Under the pieces are notes generated by a model. The model was not told where the DNA came from. It ran no database searches and saw only the letters and a program-made list of their open reading frames with translations. Of a DNA stretch of 64,000 bases, positions 43,048 to 55,700 are shown in pieces (the first letter of the stretch is position 1; each line of letters starts with the position of its first letter). The stretch comes from Buxus sempervirens. Taxonomy: Eukaryota > Streptophyta > Magnoliopsida > Buxales > Buxaceae. The translations under genes and the position numbers were made by a program. The stretch lies in the NCBI GenBank assembly GCA_947561395.2, contig OX387187.1:33275829-33339828 (forward strand), written 5' to 3'.

Positions 43048-44932
43048 CACCCAAAACTCCAGGGTTCTACACCACCAACAAGTAAACAATCCAAGTCTAA
43101 CAATTGGGCACTCATGCTGCACTATTCTGACACAAGCACACAAGCTACACTGCCAAGGGACAGCAACAACACAGGAGATAAAAAAAACAACAAATAATGT
43201 GCATAAGTTGATCATGCGAAAACCAACATGCACTCCAAGATGAGGGGACCATGCACTCTTAGGTTGGCAAAACAGTGAACAAAGCAAAGGCACATCGGGA
43301 AGCATTAATGCACATAAAAAACAACACTTGAATGGGCATAAAGGGGGGATGTTGGTGGTTAGTAAGCATGCTCACATGCATACAAAAATACAGCAAATGG
43401 TAAAGGAGGTTGAGGGGTGATGGAGGCATGCTTAGACATGTTAAAAAAAAACCACATGTTATGTGAAAAGGAAACCAAAGGCTTGCTGTAGACAAAGGGG
43501 ACAGCAACCTTAAAACTAAGTTTTGGTGGGGTTTGATTGCTACTAGGATGAAAGGTGCTGTTGCTGCCTCCGGCAGCAACTTATTTAAACAATGACAGTG
43601 GATTAGGGGTGGTGGGAGCATGCTTACATACATATACTAAAAAAAAACAACAAATAACAAAGACGAGGTTGGTGCATCTAATCAGTAGCATGCATGGTTT
43701 AATAAAAAAAAAACAGCAATTATGCATGGGGTGGGGGAGCATGGTCATGGGCTTTGCACATGCATATATGCAAATTTATGAAACAAGTAGGCAGGCCATG
43801 CATGCACCAAGTAAAAGAGAAAGAAAAAATAAACAAAGGGGCTGCTGTAGCTTCTAGGATTAGCCCATGAAGGCCGCACCATGGATAACAATAGGGGTGA
43901 GGGATCATGCTTGTGTGAACCATGGCTGTAGGGATTTATGCATATAAAAAAACGTCAAACAATAAGCCGAGAAGGGAAGGGGACTTGCTGGAATGGTTGC
44001 TCAAAAAACAGTAACATATAAGCAGGAAATAACCGGCATGTGACAAGGACACACCCCATCATTCATAGAGAATATAAGTTAACATTAACATTGGCATGCA
44101 TCCTCATGTGATGACCTTTTCCAGCAAAAGAAAACAGTAAGGAGGTGGTTGCCGCAAACCATCAAATCCACATGCATGCGAGAAACAAAAATCAGCAAAA
44201 AAAACATACACATGCGAGAGGAACAATGAGAAGAGCCATGATCTAATATGTATTTCCTACGAATCTTAGCAATATCTGAACCCAAGACTCATGTTTAAAC
44301 CTAACAAAAATTTAGAGAAGGGGAAGAGAAGGGGGGTTTACATGGGGGTACACTGAATGAAATTATGGAGGAACAAGCGCCTCTCTACTGAATCACCAAG
44401 GATCTCACAACAGCAACATTGTTGGCCTCAAATGGAGTGGCCAAGTTTCCAATCTTTTCATGGGTCGTGCATGGGGTCTCCCTCACCTTTGGAGACCTTC
44501 ATGTTACCAAAGAAATGAAAGAAAACATATGCAATGCAGATCCTAAAACAGGTTCATGCTAGGGGAGAAGACCAACTTAGCAAACACTTTAGAAAATTCC
44601 CATTTTAATGTATGTGTAATACAAAGTAGTGGAGATGCTCACTTGGTTGTTCTTGCACTCCAAAGCAAGTTGGGAACCCTTCTTTGATGATGGACAATAG
44701 CTAGAAGCTCTTGGGTGCGCAGCCTTGCTCCAACAGCAACTAGCCTCCTTTAACTTGATTAAGAAAGTGAAGAAGAGGAAGAAGAAACAAGGGTGGGATG
44801 GTCTTGGAAGAGAGTGGGAAGGTAGGGGAGGCTAAGGGAGTTGGGGAGAGGGAAGTTTGCAACAAAACAGGTGGGGGAAGAAAGCCTCAAACCAGCAAAA
44901 GAAGCCAACCAACGGCAAGAGGTGGCTGCTGC
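43048..44932. other. family-B LTR body, no gene seen
   Basis: Aligns with 53750-54640 of the other family-B LTR; contains several GGGGGAGCATG-type degenerate repeats (43400-43900). Reading frames on both strands are unsupported. Confidence 0.6.
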
Positions 44933-44944
44933 CTTTTATAGCCC

Positions 44945-45170
44945 AGCTTAATGTATCCGGCCTTGGAGGCCGGATACACTAAAGGCTATGTGTATCCGGC
45001 CTCCAAGGCCGGCTACACTATGCTTGCAGTGTATCCGATATCAAATATCGGATACAAAACACCATAATTTTCAAAATTTAATGCCGCAGCGAATTTGTCG
45101 GGGAATCGGCGCGAATCCCACTATCGTATGTCTTTGTATCCGATGAATAGTGTCGGATACACATAATTTG
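44945..45170. repeat. palindrome cluster upstream of the family-B LTR TATA box
   Basis: GTATCCGGCC TTGGA GGCCGGATAC (44953), then GTATCCGGCCTCC with GGCCGGCTAC, GTATCCGATATC with GATATCGGATAC (45030), and GTATCCGATG with TGTCGGATAC (45135). Directly upstream, on the minus strand, of TATAAAAGG at 44933-44941. Confidence 0.75.
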
Positions 45171-45691
45171 ACCGATTTGACACTTTTGGATATCTGCGGA
45201 TTGCTCCCTGTGAATTTTGGTTTAGTCCCTGAGATATTTGGCAAATTTTGGATATTTAAAGATTGCCCCCTGAGATATTTTGCTGCGTTTGTCGCCACGT
45301 GTGCAGTTTCTTTGCCACGTGTGCAGTTTCTGGTTTTGCTGCTCGGAAACTTCGACAGCTCATATCTCCTTCATCCGGACTCCGATTTGAGCAAATTTAG
45401 TTGCGTTAGAACCGTATCGGAGCCCTCTATCCAATGACATAGGGCTAAGCACCTGGCACGGGGTTCAGCAAAAAGTCAACTTTTGGCTCCCCTTTAAGTT
45501 TGACGGGCCCATAGATCCTTCATCCGGACTCCGATTCCAGCAAACTCAGTTGCGTTGTAACCATGTCGAGATTCTCTATTCATTGAGATAAAGTAAAGTG
45601 GCCAATTAACACCTGATCAAAAAGTCAATTTTTGACCCCTCAGGGTTTGCATTTCTGACTTTTCTGGGAGCGCAAAAATGAGGTGTTTACA

Positions 45692-46504
45692 CATGATTTC
45701 ACCCATTTATAAGGGTTTTTATTTTAGAAGGTGCGGACCCATCCGAGGCATCTAGGCTACAGAATAATTCTCTTAATTACATCTGTAGAATATTAGAGAA
45801 ACCCCTTGATTCTAACTTCACAAAGCTTGATTACTTGTAGAGTTTGAAATGGTTTGATTTATTTTAGTTGTGACTAGACTCGATTTTGTAATTGTTCAAG
45901 TTGGCTACGTACTACCCCTTTTTAGGGATCAAGTCATAACTTAGTTCAAAAGACAATTTTGAATCTGAATTTGGTTCGATTTATTTTAATTTTGGCTGAA
46001 CTTGATTTTTATATTTCTCAAGCTTCCTATGTACCCATTTTCAAGATCAAGCTGAATGTAGTTCGAAAGTAGGCAAGTTTAATTTAATTTGAGTTAGATT
46101 TGATTTTGGATTTGGTTTTGGATAATATTAGATGTTCGGTTAATTTTGACATTATTTCCAAAGTGGTGGAGCATAGCAGGAGCATAGAAGATCATACTTC
46201 AGGGTTGAAATTAAAGTGTTTGTTTGATTGTATTCGGTTTAAATTCTAAGGAATTAGACTATGAAAGATCCTCCTTTAGACTTAGTTTGATTTATTTTGA
46301 TTGTTTGAACCATTAAGATTTGGTTTAAGATTTGATTTATTTGAATGGTTTAATGTTGAAGGCAATGGACCGCAAGAGGTCATACTTTGGATTAAACCAT
46401 TTGATTTCAATTTAATTAGTTCGATTCTGGTTAAGCCAGAAAGGGAAAAACGGTTGGATTTAGGGGATTTAAACTGATTTACAAACCATTAATTGGTTTG
46501 GTTC
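45692..46504. other. no gene seen; TTTGGTTTGATTT-rich DNA
   Basis: Right flank of the family-B LTR. Many TTTGGTTTGATTT and GATTTATTTTGATT pieces give it a repetitive look; it continues after the next solo LTR to about 48780. Confidence 0.5.
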
Positions 46505-48314
46505 TGTGAGACATGGGAAAAATCAATTCAATGACTTCCTGATCATCACACGGGATTGGTTAAAAACAAAGAGTCACCACCATTCTGTTTAGGTGTGAAT
46601 GAACACCAAAATTATCAAATAAGCTCAAAAAGGCAAATTTAGGGTAAAAATAACCCTATTAGAAAAACAACCAGAGATAGGTAAGGGGATTAGGTTATGA
46701 ACAGGGGAAGGTGTTAGGCACCCCTATTCATCCACACAAGGTGGTTGCCAGGCATTGTTCATGTTAAAATAAAGGAAAAAGGGCTTGCTATGAAAATCAT
46801 GAAAAATCACAAAAAAGACAAAAAAAGTATGGTTTTTTCATACGAATAGCCTGATTGATCCAGAACTTGCAAATATGATCATACCATTCCTAGGGTTTCA
46901 TGATTAAAATAAAGTTGAGATAAAATCAAATAAAACCCAAAATAAAGTGAAATCTTAAAAAATCTGGCTTCAAGTTAAAATCTAGAAATCTAGAAAAATA
47001 TGATTTTTATAAAATATTACAAAATTGAACTTGAATAGTCCAGGACATAGGTATAGCCCAAATTTCATATTAAATCAAGAAATCAAAACCAAAAATACCC
47101 ACGTTGATGAAGAACATCAAAAGGGGAGAACTTAGACCGTAGGGTCTTCTCTCAAAAGTGAAAAAGGACTCAAAAACCATATCATGAAACCCTAGAAGTT
47201 ACTTTCAGGCTTCTGAATCCAGATCTATCATACTGATCATGATAGATCTAGGATCTTAGCCTAAAATCACAAAAATCACGAAAACAGTGCTGTAGGTGCC
47301 AAAGTGGTGAAAAATCCAAATTTTAGAAAAAGTGGGGATCTCATGCTATAAACATCATGGATTCATATGATTCATTCAGATTCAACATAAAAACCATTAA
47401 AACATGAATAGGATATTCAAAGCAGCCACATCTCACAGATTAGAGCACATGGGGGTCTACCCTACGGATCCACCTGTTCTCTTTTGCCCTAGCTCTCTCT
47501 TCACGTTTTACGGCTAGAGAGGATTCTTGAGGTACTTGGAGATAGGTTTGGTGATACAAACACAATCAAAGGCCTTATTCTACAAGAAAAGAGAAAAATA
47601 GACTATGGGGTTCTATTCTAGGGATCCATCTGTTCTCCTTTCCCCTAGCTCTCTCTTCACGTTTTACGGCTAGAGAGACTCTTGAGGTACTTAGAGACAA
47701 GTTTAGTAATACACGATAAAAGATGGCCTTATTCTACAGCAATGGAAAAGATCCTATTACTTCTAGAATTGAAGACAGAAAATAAAAGGGGAAAGGGACT
47801 TACCTGGATTGGGCAAGCAGAGCAGCAGGGATTCCTCTCTTCTCTTGGAGCTTCTTGGACTTCAAATTTTCGTGGCCTTGCTTAAGGATCTCACCTCTAT
47901 TTATAAGCAAACCCAGGGGTATGGCTGGTCCAGAAGGATATGCCAGGATCTCCCCAGATTGGGTTAAAAATAGGGATAATGCCCATCCATGGCCAACAAG
48001 GATATTTCGAACGAAATAAAGAGATAATTCGCTCATCTAAAGATATATTGGACTAAAGATAAGGCTCAGAAATCGAGCAAAGATCAAATTCGCACAAATC
48101 TAATGCGCCCGTAAAAGTATTGCGGGCAAGTGGTGTCCGTATTTGCATTACGGGCGTTGCGTGCTCGTATACCAAATCCGGGCGCGACCAGCCCGTAGGT
48201 ACAATACGGGCAATGCTTAATTTATTGAATTTAATGCATTTTTGGCCTGTTTTAAATCCCAATTACATGTTTTCATTATTTTCTCATTTTGTAGTGAAAT
48301 TTGGGGTGTTTACA
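46505..48314 (-). mobile_element. 1.8-kb Tat solo LTR (family A2, copy 3)
   Basis: TG...CA ends, target duplication GGTTC (46500-46504 and 48315-48319). Minus-strand TATA CTTATAAATAG at 47897-47907, internal duplication around 47450-47690, GC-rich palindromes at 48100-48220. Confidence 0.92.
46697..46731 (-). other. conserved LTR stem-loop (A2 copy 3)
   Basis: ATGAACAGGGG (46697-46707) with CCCCTATTCAT (46721-46731), loop AAGGTGTTAGGCA; identical to A2 copy 1. Confidence 0.7.
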
Positions 48315-48319
48315 GGTTC

Positions 48320-48944
48320 GGTCTCATAAGTCAGTGGACTACACAGGATCATACCATTAAAATTTAATTTGGTTCATTTCAGTTGATTGGACTGTCAAGA
48401 GCCGGTTTGATTTGTGAAGTTGGTTTAAATTAACCACTTTGGACTTGAACTGCAAAAGGGAAACGGTTTAATTTGTTTAATTTGAGTATATGGAACATAT
48501 AGGGGCTGGTTTGAATCGGTTTAGCTGCATGACTCATGCAAAACATTATTTGGTTTGGCTTGATGTCACGAGTTGTATGTGTTTAGCTTAATTTGGGACA
48601 CATTGGATCAATTGGGAACACTTGGTTTGATTTGGAAAGCTTTGGTTTAGATTACAGACACATATTGGGTTAATATGAAATGCTTTGGTTCAATATGAAG
48701 CAGTTCGGTTTGATTGGAAATGGGTTGGTCCGATTTATAACATTTCCACGATAATTGAAACTAAAATTTTTTGCCATGATTCATTCACCTGTTACCTAAA
48801 TGATTCACGCCACAGTGAAGGATCGTGGCGGGGTCGATCTAAACATTCAATTCCAATGATCGTTCTGTTTAATCTCTCGCCCTCATGCTCTCTTTCTCTC
48901 TCTCCCCATCGTAGCCGGTGATCCATCTGCTCGTTCTATATAGC
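48320..48944. other. no gene seen
   Basis: Continuation of the TTTGGTTTGATTT-rich DNA; a CTCTCTTTCTCTCTCTC tract ends it near 48905. Confidence 0.5.
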
Positions 48945-49090
48945 CAGCTCCACAAATTATTTTACAATTGGGAACCTAGGGCAATGGGCCACGGGGTGCA
49001 ACTCGATTTGCTTTGATCCAATTGACATCAACCCAAAATCAAACCAAGGTTTTTATATTGTCAAACTATTGTCAAACCTAAAACCGAACG
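48945..49090. repeat. dispersed inverted copy of the DNA around the copia insertion
   Basis: CAGCTCCACAAATTATTTTA, TTGGGAACC, GGTGCAACTCGATTTGCTTT, GATCCAATTGACATCAACCC are found on the other strand at 56566-56645 and 61246-61280, that is on both sides of the copia element. It shows the pre-insertion target was one copy of this repeat. Confidence 0.7.
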
Positions 49091-49195
49091 AAGTTGATTG
49101 ATCCAACCCAATCTAAGTTATATAAACTAGCAAGGTGTATATATGTGCAGTACTGCACGTATGTAAAAAGGGAAGGGAGGAGGGAGAACGTTGTT

Positions 49196-49219
49196 GGGGG
49201 GGGGGGGGGTGGGGAGGGG
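49196..49219 (+). repeat. G-tract
   Basis: Fourteen G then TGGGGAGGGG. Could form a G-quadruplex; more likely simple-sequence drift. Confidence 0.8.
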
Positions 49220-49906
49220 AACAGTTACAAAACTGGTTGTAAGTTTTGTAAAAAAGATTGAGGTAGTTTGACCTTTTATCCTATGATTAATATATCTTCT
49301 CAATAGTGTATAGCGACTGTTTTGGAATGCTATACATTTTTCTTGGCATGCTTTTGGCCTATTCACATTATGTGTACTAGATGGGTGCACGTGTAGAATT
49401 ACACATAGAGGGAGGCGGTTTTGTAACCGCTAGTTTTTGAATGAAGAGGCATATTTTTGACTAGTGAAACCCTAGAGCGTTGAAACCCAAACAATGTAGC
49501 AATGAGCATTTTGGGGAAGTGGTGCATAGTTTTAGGAAAGATTCCCAAAGGCGCTTCTCGCGTTGAATGTGGTATAGACATAGATATAGTTTAGATTGGT
49601 TCAATTTTGAGTGGGTAAGGCCAAAGGGTGCGTTGCATTCTACACTTCTTAAGTACGACCGTTTCGCCTACAACTCCATCTTTTGTTGGACAACAATGTA
49701 CTCTACCATACATGAAGAGTGCTATTCTTTGTTTGGAGTTGTCAAAAGGGTTAAAACTTGGACACAAATAGGTAGAGATAGCAGCCAATAGGGTGTTTTC
49801 CGAGTGTGCATCTCAGTTGCCAAGCATACATAATTCAAACGACCTATGTAAAGCAACCATTTTTTAATTAATTCATTTTTTATTTTCAACACGTAAGAAT
49901 TCCACT
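49220..49906. other. no gene seen
   Basis: Short frames on both strands (49399-49581, 49567-49791) overlap each other and show no domain. Confidence 0.45.
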
Positions 49907-49914
49907 CCTCTCAC

Positions 49915-50466
49915 TAAGGTTGCTTATCAGGTCAGTGTGGGCACGGCTCACCTAAGTGACGGGCTGTGGCATGCCTGATCCGTAACCCAATACCCCAGGC
50001 ACGAGCTAGCCCGTGGCATGGCTAAAGTTAGGTCGTGCTGTGCCGAGACGTAGCACGTGGGCTAGCGGGCCGCTCACTGGTCGTATAATAAATTTATTAA
50101 AAAATTTAAAAAAATAGAAAAAGATTACGATATATAAAAATACAGAAAATTCTAAAGTAATATATTTATTATTTACACATGTTTCTTACATATATTAGAA
50201 TACAGTTTTCTCTCAAATTGTAAAAAAAGGTAAAAAAAAACCCACAAAAGGCAAAAAAACCTTCTTTCTTTTTAACACAAGCCCGTGGGCCAACACGGTA
50301 TGGCCTTGTACCCCAAGTACGGCAATGCTCACTAGTAGATGTTGGCCCTGTACCTTGGGCACAGCATGACCCGTTAATAGGTGCTGGGCTGGGCTGGTCA
50401 TGGGCACGCTTTAAGGGTGTTGGGCCGAGTCGTGCCCATGCTGGCTTGGTCCAATAAGCAACTCTA
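49915..50466. mobile_element. second hAT-type MITE
   Basis: 552 bp; inverted ends TAAGGTTGCTTAT and ATAAGCAACTCTA (11 of 13), flanked by CCTCTCAC (49907-49914) and CCACTCAC (50467-50474), an 8-bp target duplication with one mismatch. Subterminal blocks are GC-rich with GGGCACG / CGTGCCC on both sides around an AT-rich core. Confidence 0.75.
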
Positions 50467-50474
50467 CCACTCAC

Positions 50475-52371
50475 CGAGGAAAAATAACTTGGCATCAAAG
50501 CCAAGCTAATTTAGCTTATCACACATTGTCAATATGCTACAACCATCAAATACTACTTGCAAGGCTCTCAAGGCCACTCTTTTGTGATTAAGACTCTAGC
50601 ACAGGAATCATATGAAGAGAATCATTCACACCCATATAGATCAACAGAGATCTCATATCTGTTAGAATAACCTCCTAACTCAATCGAATTCTTATTCAGC
50701 AATACTTGGTAACAGGATTTGCTATAAAGCACCACATTCCACATTCTTTCCCTCACCATAATTCCTGAAATATCTCTTTTGTATTTCTTTGTGCTTGAGA
50801 ATTTAACAAACCACCCCCTTGCCCCTGCCCCCCCTCTCCCAAAAAAAAAAAAAAAACACTCTCACACACACACAAAACCCATGTGTGGAACATTATTCTT
50901 ACCAGCTCAGTACTCTAATTTGACATTCTCACATTAATTATTCACTCAACTAAAAAATAAAAATAAAGAAAAAAGTGCAGAAGATAATTAGAGTATGTAC
51001 AATAAAAATTTGACGTGGAAACCATTTTGAGCACCGGTACACTGCTACCATACAAAAAACACTTTCAATGTATGTTGGCTTGGAAGGTATTGAGAAGCTT
51101 CCAATCTCTCTGAATGGTATCATCTCCAAGGATTCAGACCACCTTGGAGATCATGCGTCTATGGCCTGAAAGGTATTGGATGAATAGGAGAGAGACTTGA
51201 ATCATTATTTCAACAATTTTAAAACAAGAAATGTGCATCAAGTAGAGATGTGAACATCCATGATTTAAATATTACACAATTTTTCTTTTTGAACTCACGA
51301 GCTCCAACTGATCATGTATCAATAGATATAATAAAACTATTGAATTCTCAAAAATTTGCAAAAGAAAACGGAGGAACCCATTTGAGTTTAAAAAAAAAAA
51401 TAATCTCGATACATCCTATTCCAAATACACAAGTTAGGCAAAAGGATGCAAAATGAGGACACCCAAACAAATAAAATCAAGGAAAAAAAAAACCATAAAC
51501 CCCAATCCAAATAATTTTATAAATGTAAAATTTTCAATTCAATCTAGCTCCCACTCCCAGTCACATTGCTGTAAAAAAAAAAAAACTCAGAGACCCCAAT
51601 CCAAATAATTATAAAATGTTCATATCTTCAAACATGGAAAAAAAATTTAAACCCATAAAGAAAAAAAAATGCAATCACCTAGTTTACCAAAGAGTATGCT
51701 GCCCAATGAAAAGGACCATCTTTTATATTTAGGATGTGGAGAGGCATCATAGGTTTTTTGAAAGAGCCGTCTTCGTCTTTCCTCAACCAAGGATATCAAA
51801 TATCCATAGAGATAAGCAAAAAATAAAAAAATAAAAAATAAAAATCATGCTTACAATGTTTTAGAAGCGAGGATGCACTTTGCACAGGATAGTGGTCATC
51901 CATAAAGCCCAATGCACACTAAACATTTCTGTTATACAAATGCACCTTGTACTCTAAAGAGAATGCAAATAAAATTGCACGTTAAACTTGAATAGCATCA
52001 TCAAGATGAATTCCAAACTTTAAAAATAAACAAATAAATAAAAGCACCCGAAAGTTGAGAGCATTTAATGATAAAACTCATATTTGGGGAAAATAATAAA
52101 TTTTATTTCAAAAGAGTTTTAAACAGACCACTCTAAGACGTATGTCGCAAAATTAAAGCAATTCTAAATAATCTTTCCAAATAAAAGAAATCCAAAAAAA
52201 AAAATCTTGCCAAATAAAAGCAATCCTAAAGAGTCAAATAAAATCCCTCAATTAGAGCATATAGTGAATCAAAATGACTCATTCGTTCTTAGCCAAACCC
52301 TAGCCAAAATGATAAAAAAACATTTCTTATAAAATATTATCCTCAAGAAAGATTTCAATTCAAACAATAAG
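50475..52371. other. no gene seen
   Basis: AT-rich with A-runs and a CACACACA tract (50860). CCCCAATCCAAATAATT occurs at 51500 and 51597 as a short direct repeat. No supported coding region. Confidence 0.5.
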
Positions 52372-52519
52372 CCTAACTGTGCCCGCGTGGGGAACGCGGC
52401 ACGGGAAATTTCGGAGTCACCACCGCCTGATGGGGTGCAGGCGGACACCTGGGTGCCTAATCTTGTCTATTAGGGCTTTTGGTCTGCGGCTTTGAGATTC
52501 TAAGTAGGGTCTCGGTTGC

Positions 52520-52550
52520 GGTCCAGGGAAGTCCGTAGACACCCCGGTCC
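52520..52550 (-). other. conserved LTR stem-loop (family B copy 2)
   Basis: GGTCCAGGG with CCCCGGTCC around loop AAGTCCGTAGACA; two imperfect pairs, one of which is a G-U in minus-strand RNA. Second hairpin CCCGTC / GACGGG with loop GGGT follows. Confidence 0.6.
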
Positions 52551-55019
52551 ACCCCGTCGGGTGACGGGTCCCTTAGGTTTATCTTGGTTTGAGTCAGCTT
52601 ACTTCGGTCTCACCCGATTCCTAATCCGATATGCAGTTTGGTTAAGTCCGGCGGGACCACCTGAGTGGTGTGGGTCCCTTTAATTGCTTTTATCTTGATT
52701 ACTTAGGTGATCTTAGTCTGGTTGGGTTGGCCCTGTTGGAAGGCCCACGGTGCCCTTGGTGGGCTTAGTCAAGCCCGTGTGCTCTTGTGGGCCTCAGCCT
52801 ATCCTAGGAGGCCCTTTGGGCTTTGGTTAGTGTATTGATTTTACTTTAGGATCAGATTTGAAGATTAAGTGTTTTTCATGCACAGGTGGGTCAGACTGGT
52901 TTGTGGGCTCCTTAGGTGGGCCCACATGGTGGCCAAGTATTTTTATTGGATTTATCTTTTTAATTTTGCCAAAATGAGTTGGACACTAGGCTTGGGGCCC
53001 GTAGTCCAAATCTTGGCTTGTAAGCCCAAGTTATCGGAAGTTAGGGTTTGCACCCTTCCTTGGTTCGGTTGGCGGGCCCGGTAGGCCCTTGCCCTCGGTC
53101 TCGGCCAAACCATACATTTCATGCATCAATTTCACAAATTTGGTTCGGGTGGACCGCCTTAGGTTTGGCCCGCTCGGTTTAACCGGTTAATCTTGATTAA
53201 GTTGCATGCATACATGTTATTGGGCTGGGTGGGCCCTGTTGGAAGGCCCACTGGAAATCAAGTTGGACCGGGGATCCAAGTCCCATGTCGGGTTTCCGGG
53301 TGACCCGGAAACCCTGTTGGTTTATCCGGTTCGGAAATGGCACTCACATCTAGCAATAATTACAAAAAAAACACGAGATGGATGCGTAGCGAACAAAGGG
53401 GGTGGGGGGTGCGGGGGGCGAGGCCCCCGTGGTACGGTAAAGGGTATTTTCAGAATTTTCAAAAATATAGCAATTCGGCATGTTTTAGGGGTATGCGCCG
53501 ACCTCAGGTAGTGGGCGCGAGGTCGGCGCGGATTGGGCGGATCGAAAAAAAACCGCGAAGCGCGAAAAGCGCTTGCGCGAAGCTCGCGCTCACTTCGAGC
53601 TTCGCGCAAACTCGGCGGATACCCGATGCTCTGTGTGTTTTTTTTTTAAAACTCCATTTTCAACTGTTTTTAACCTCTGTAACTGGTTTTTTAAGCTCCG
53701 TAAGCCCTCCCAGGGCTTCGACCACTCCCCAGAAGACACTTAAACTTGTATTGAAGTTAATCTAAACATGCTTCATCCCACAACCCCAAATCTCTTTGAG
53801 AGAAAAAAGAAAAAAGAAAAAAAACAACTACAGATGCATTAACACAGCTGCAAAAAAGGGGAGGGGGGGGGGGGTGATGGGAGCATGCTCACGGGGGCAC
53901 AAGCAGCAAACAGCAGGCGGTAGGGGGTTGGGGGAGCATGTTAGCAAGTCCAACAATATAAAATAAATAAAAAACAACATGCAGACATTGCATACACTTT
54001 CATCCACGGACTGGACCTCCGAACAGGCACACTAACATCCAAAGAAGGGAATGAGGAGGGGGGTTTACAGGGATACATTAGATGAGATGAATGAGGGGCT
54101 GGTTCTTCATAGGAGTGCCAGGTACCTCATGAGCACTCGGTGGAGCCGTGAAACCCTCGTCTTCTTAACGGGGACGGGGTCGTGCATGAGGTCTCCTTAC
54201 CCTTGGAGACCTCTAGGTCACCCAAAATGGAGAAGCACAAAAAATGCGTAACAAGAAAAGGAAGAAACAGCAACGATAACATGCTTATACGACTCCCATT
54301 TTTATGTATGTAAATGAGTGAGAAATAATACCTGAGGTTCCTATTTTCTTGTGCAAGGCAGCGGCTTCTCTTTGAGGTGGCACGAGCACTGGAGCTCTCC
54401 TCTCTTGTACCTCCAATGGCAACCGGCCTCTGTTTGGTGGTGTGGGGATGAAGAAGAAGCAAGGATAGGGGGATATTGGAACCAGGTGGGAGGCTTGGGG
54501 AGGCCGAAGCCAATGAGACAAGGAGGGTTTGGGTGGGGAAGAAACTTGGGCACGGCACCTGGAGCCAACGGAAACTCCCAACCAAAAATCCTCCAACAAA
54601 AATTTTTTCCGAACCCTTTGCGCGAAATCTCACGCGGTTTATATAGACCAAGGGAAAAAAAAAGGGGGATCCGCCCACTTAAAAAAGGGATCCGCTCACT
54701 TAAAAAAAAAAAGGTATCTGCTCAGCTTGAGCTGAGCGCATACCCTGTTGCCACGTCCGCACGAGCAGTATAATCATGACAAAAAAATTAATGCCGCCGC
54801 TTGTTTGTCTAAAAAATCCGGAAATTAAGATATAGTCCCTGGCAATTTTTGGTTTAATCCGATATTCCGGGATTTTTACAGATTTAGTCCCTGGGATATT
54901 TCGAATGTTTGGATATTTACGGATTTGATCCCCGAGATATTTTCCTGCTCAACTCGCCACGTGTGCAGCTTTTGCCACGTGTGCAGATTGCCAGTTTTGC
55001 TACTCGGGAATTTCGTCAA

Positions 55020-55700
55020 CTCATATTTTCTTCATCCGGGCTCCGATCTGGGCAAACTCAGTTGCGTTAGAATCGTATTGGAGCCCTCCATCCCATGACC
55101 TAGGGGTAGGCCTCTGGATCGGATTTTAGCAGAAAGTCAATTTTTTGGCTCCGCTCAAGTTTGACCGCCCGCAGAACCTTCATCCGGACTTCGATTCCTG
55201 CAAACTCAGTTGCATTGGAACCGCGTCGAGATTCTCTGTCCAATGACCTAGGGGTAGGCCTCTGGATCGGATTTTAGCAGAAAATCAACTTTTGGCTTTG
55301 CTCAAGTTTGACCGCCCGCAGAACCTTCATCCGGACCCCGATTCCTGCAAACTCAGTTGTGTTGGAACCGTGTCGAGATTCTCTATCCAGTGACCTAGGG
55401 GTAGGCCTCTGGATCGGATTTTAGCAGAAAGTCAACTTTTGGCTCTGCTCAAGTTTGATCGCCCGCAAAACCTTCATCCGGACCCCGATTCCTGCAAACT
55501 CAGTTGCGTTGGAACAGTGTCGAGATTCTCTATCCAATGACCTAGGGGTAGGCCTATGGATCGGATTTTAGCAGAAAGTCAACTTTTGGCTCTGCTCAAG
55601 TTTGACCGCCCGCAGAACCTTCATCCGGACCCCGATTCCTGCAAACTCAGTTGCGTTGGAACCGTGTCGAGATTCTCTATCCAATGATATAGAGCGAGAT
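55020..55700. repeat. 147-bp tandem repeat, about 4.5 copies, in the U3 of the family-B LTR
   Basis: TCATCCGG recurs at 55032, 55180, 55327, 55474 and 55621 (spacings 148, 147, 147, 147). Each unit has GATTCCTGCAAACTCAGTTG and CCTAGGGGTAGGCCTCTGGA. The older copy has only two such units (45371, 45530). Confidence 0.9.

Larger units (their letters stand above)
14973..45691 (-). mobile_element. Tat-type family-B solo LTR, split by three nested insertions
   Basis: Own segments: 14973-15588, 38681-39291, 41119-41247 and 43048-45691, about 4.0 kb in all. They align in order with the uninterrupted relative at 52378-55811 (ACGCGG...CGGGAAA..TTCGGAGTC, AGGCTTGGGGCCCGTAGTCC, ATCATGCTC-type blocks, CTTCATCCGGACTCCGATT, and the end GCAAAAATGAGGTGTTTACA). 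Ends are TG...CA with target duplication TATGA (14968-14972) against CATGA (45692-45696), one mismatch. A minus-strand TATA box (TATAAAAGG, 44933-44941) marks the promoter. No internal region remains. Confidence 0.8.

Noticed and set aside
43259-43923. Frames with His/Pro/Leu-rich peptides
   Set aside because: Part of the family-B LTR body with GGGGGAGCATG repeats; not conserved in the sister LTR.
53322-53765. Long overlapping frames on both strands (95-142 residues)
   Set aside because: They fall in the GC-rich foldback part of the family-B LTR; GC-richness alone keeps frames open.
54127-54773. Frames up to 183 residues on both strands
   Set aside because: Lie in the family-B LTR around its TATA box, with mutually overlapping frames and no domain.
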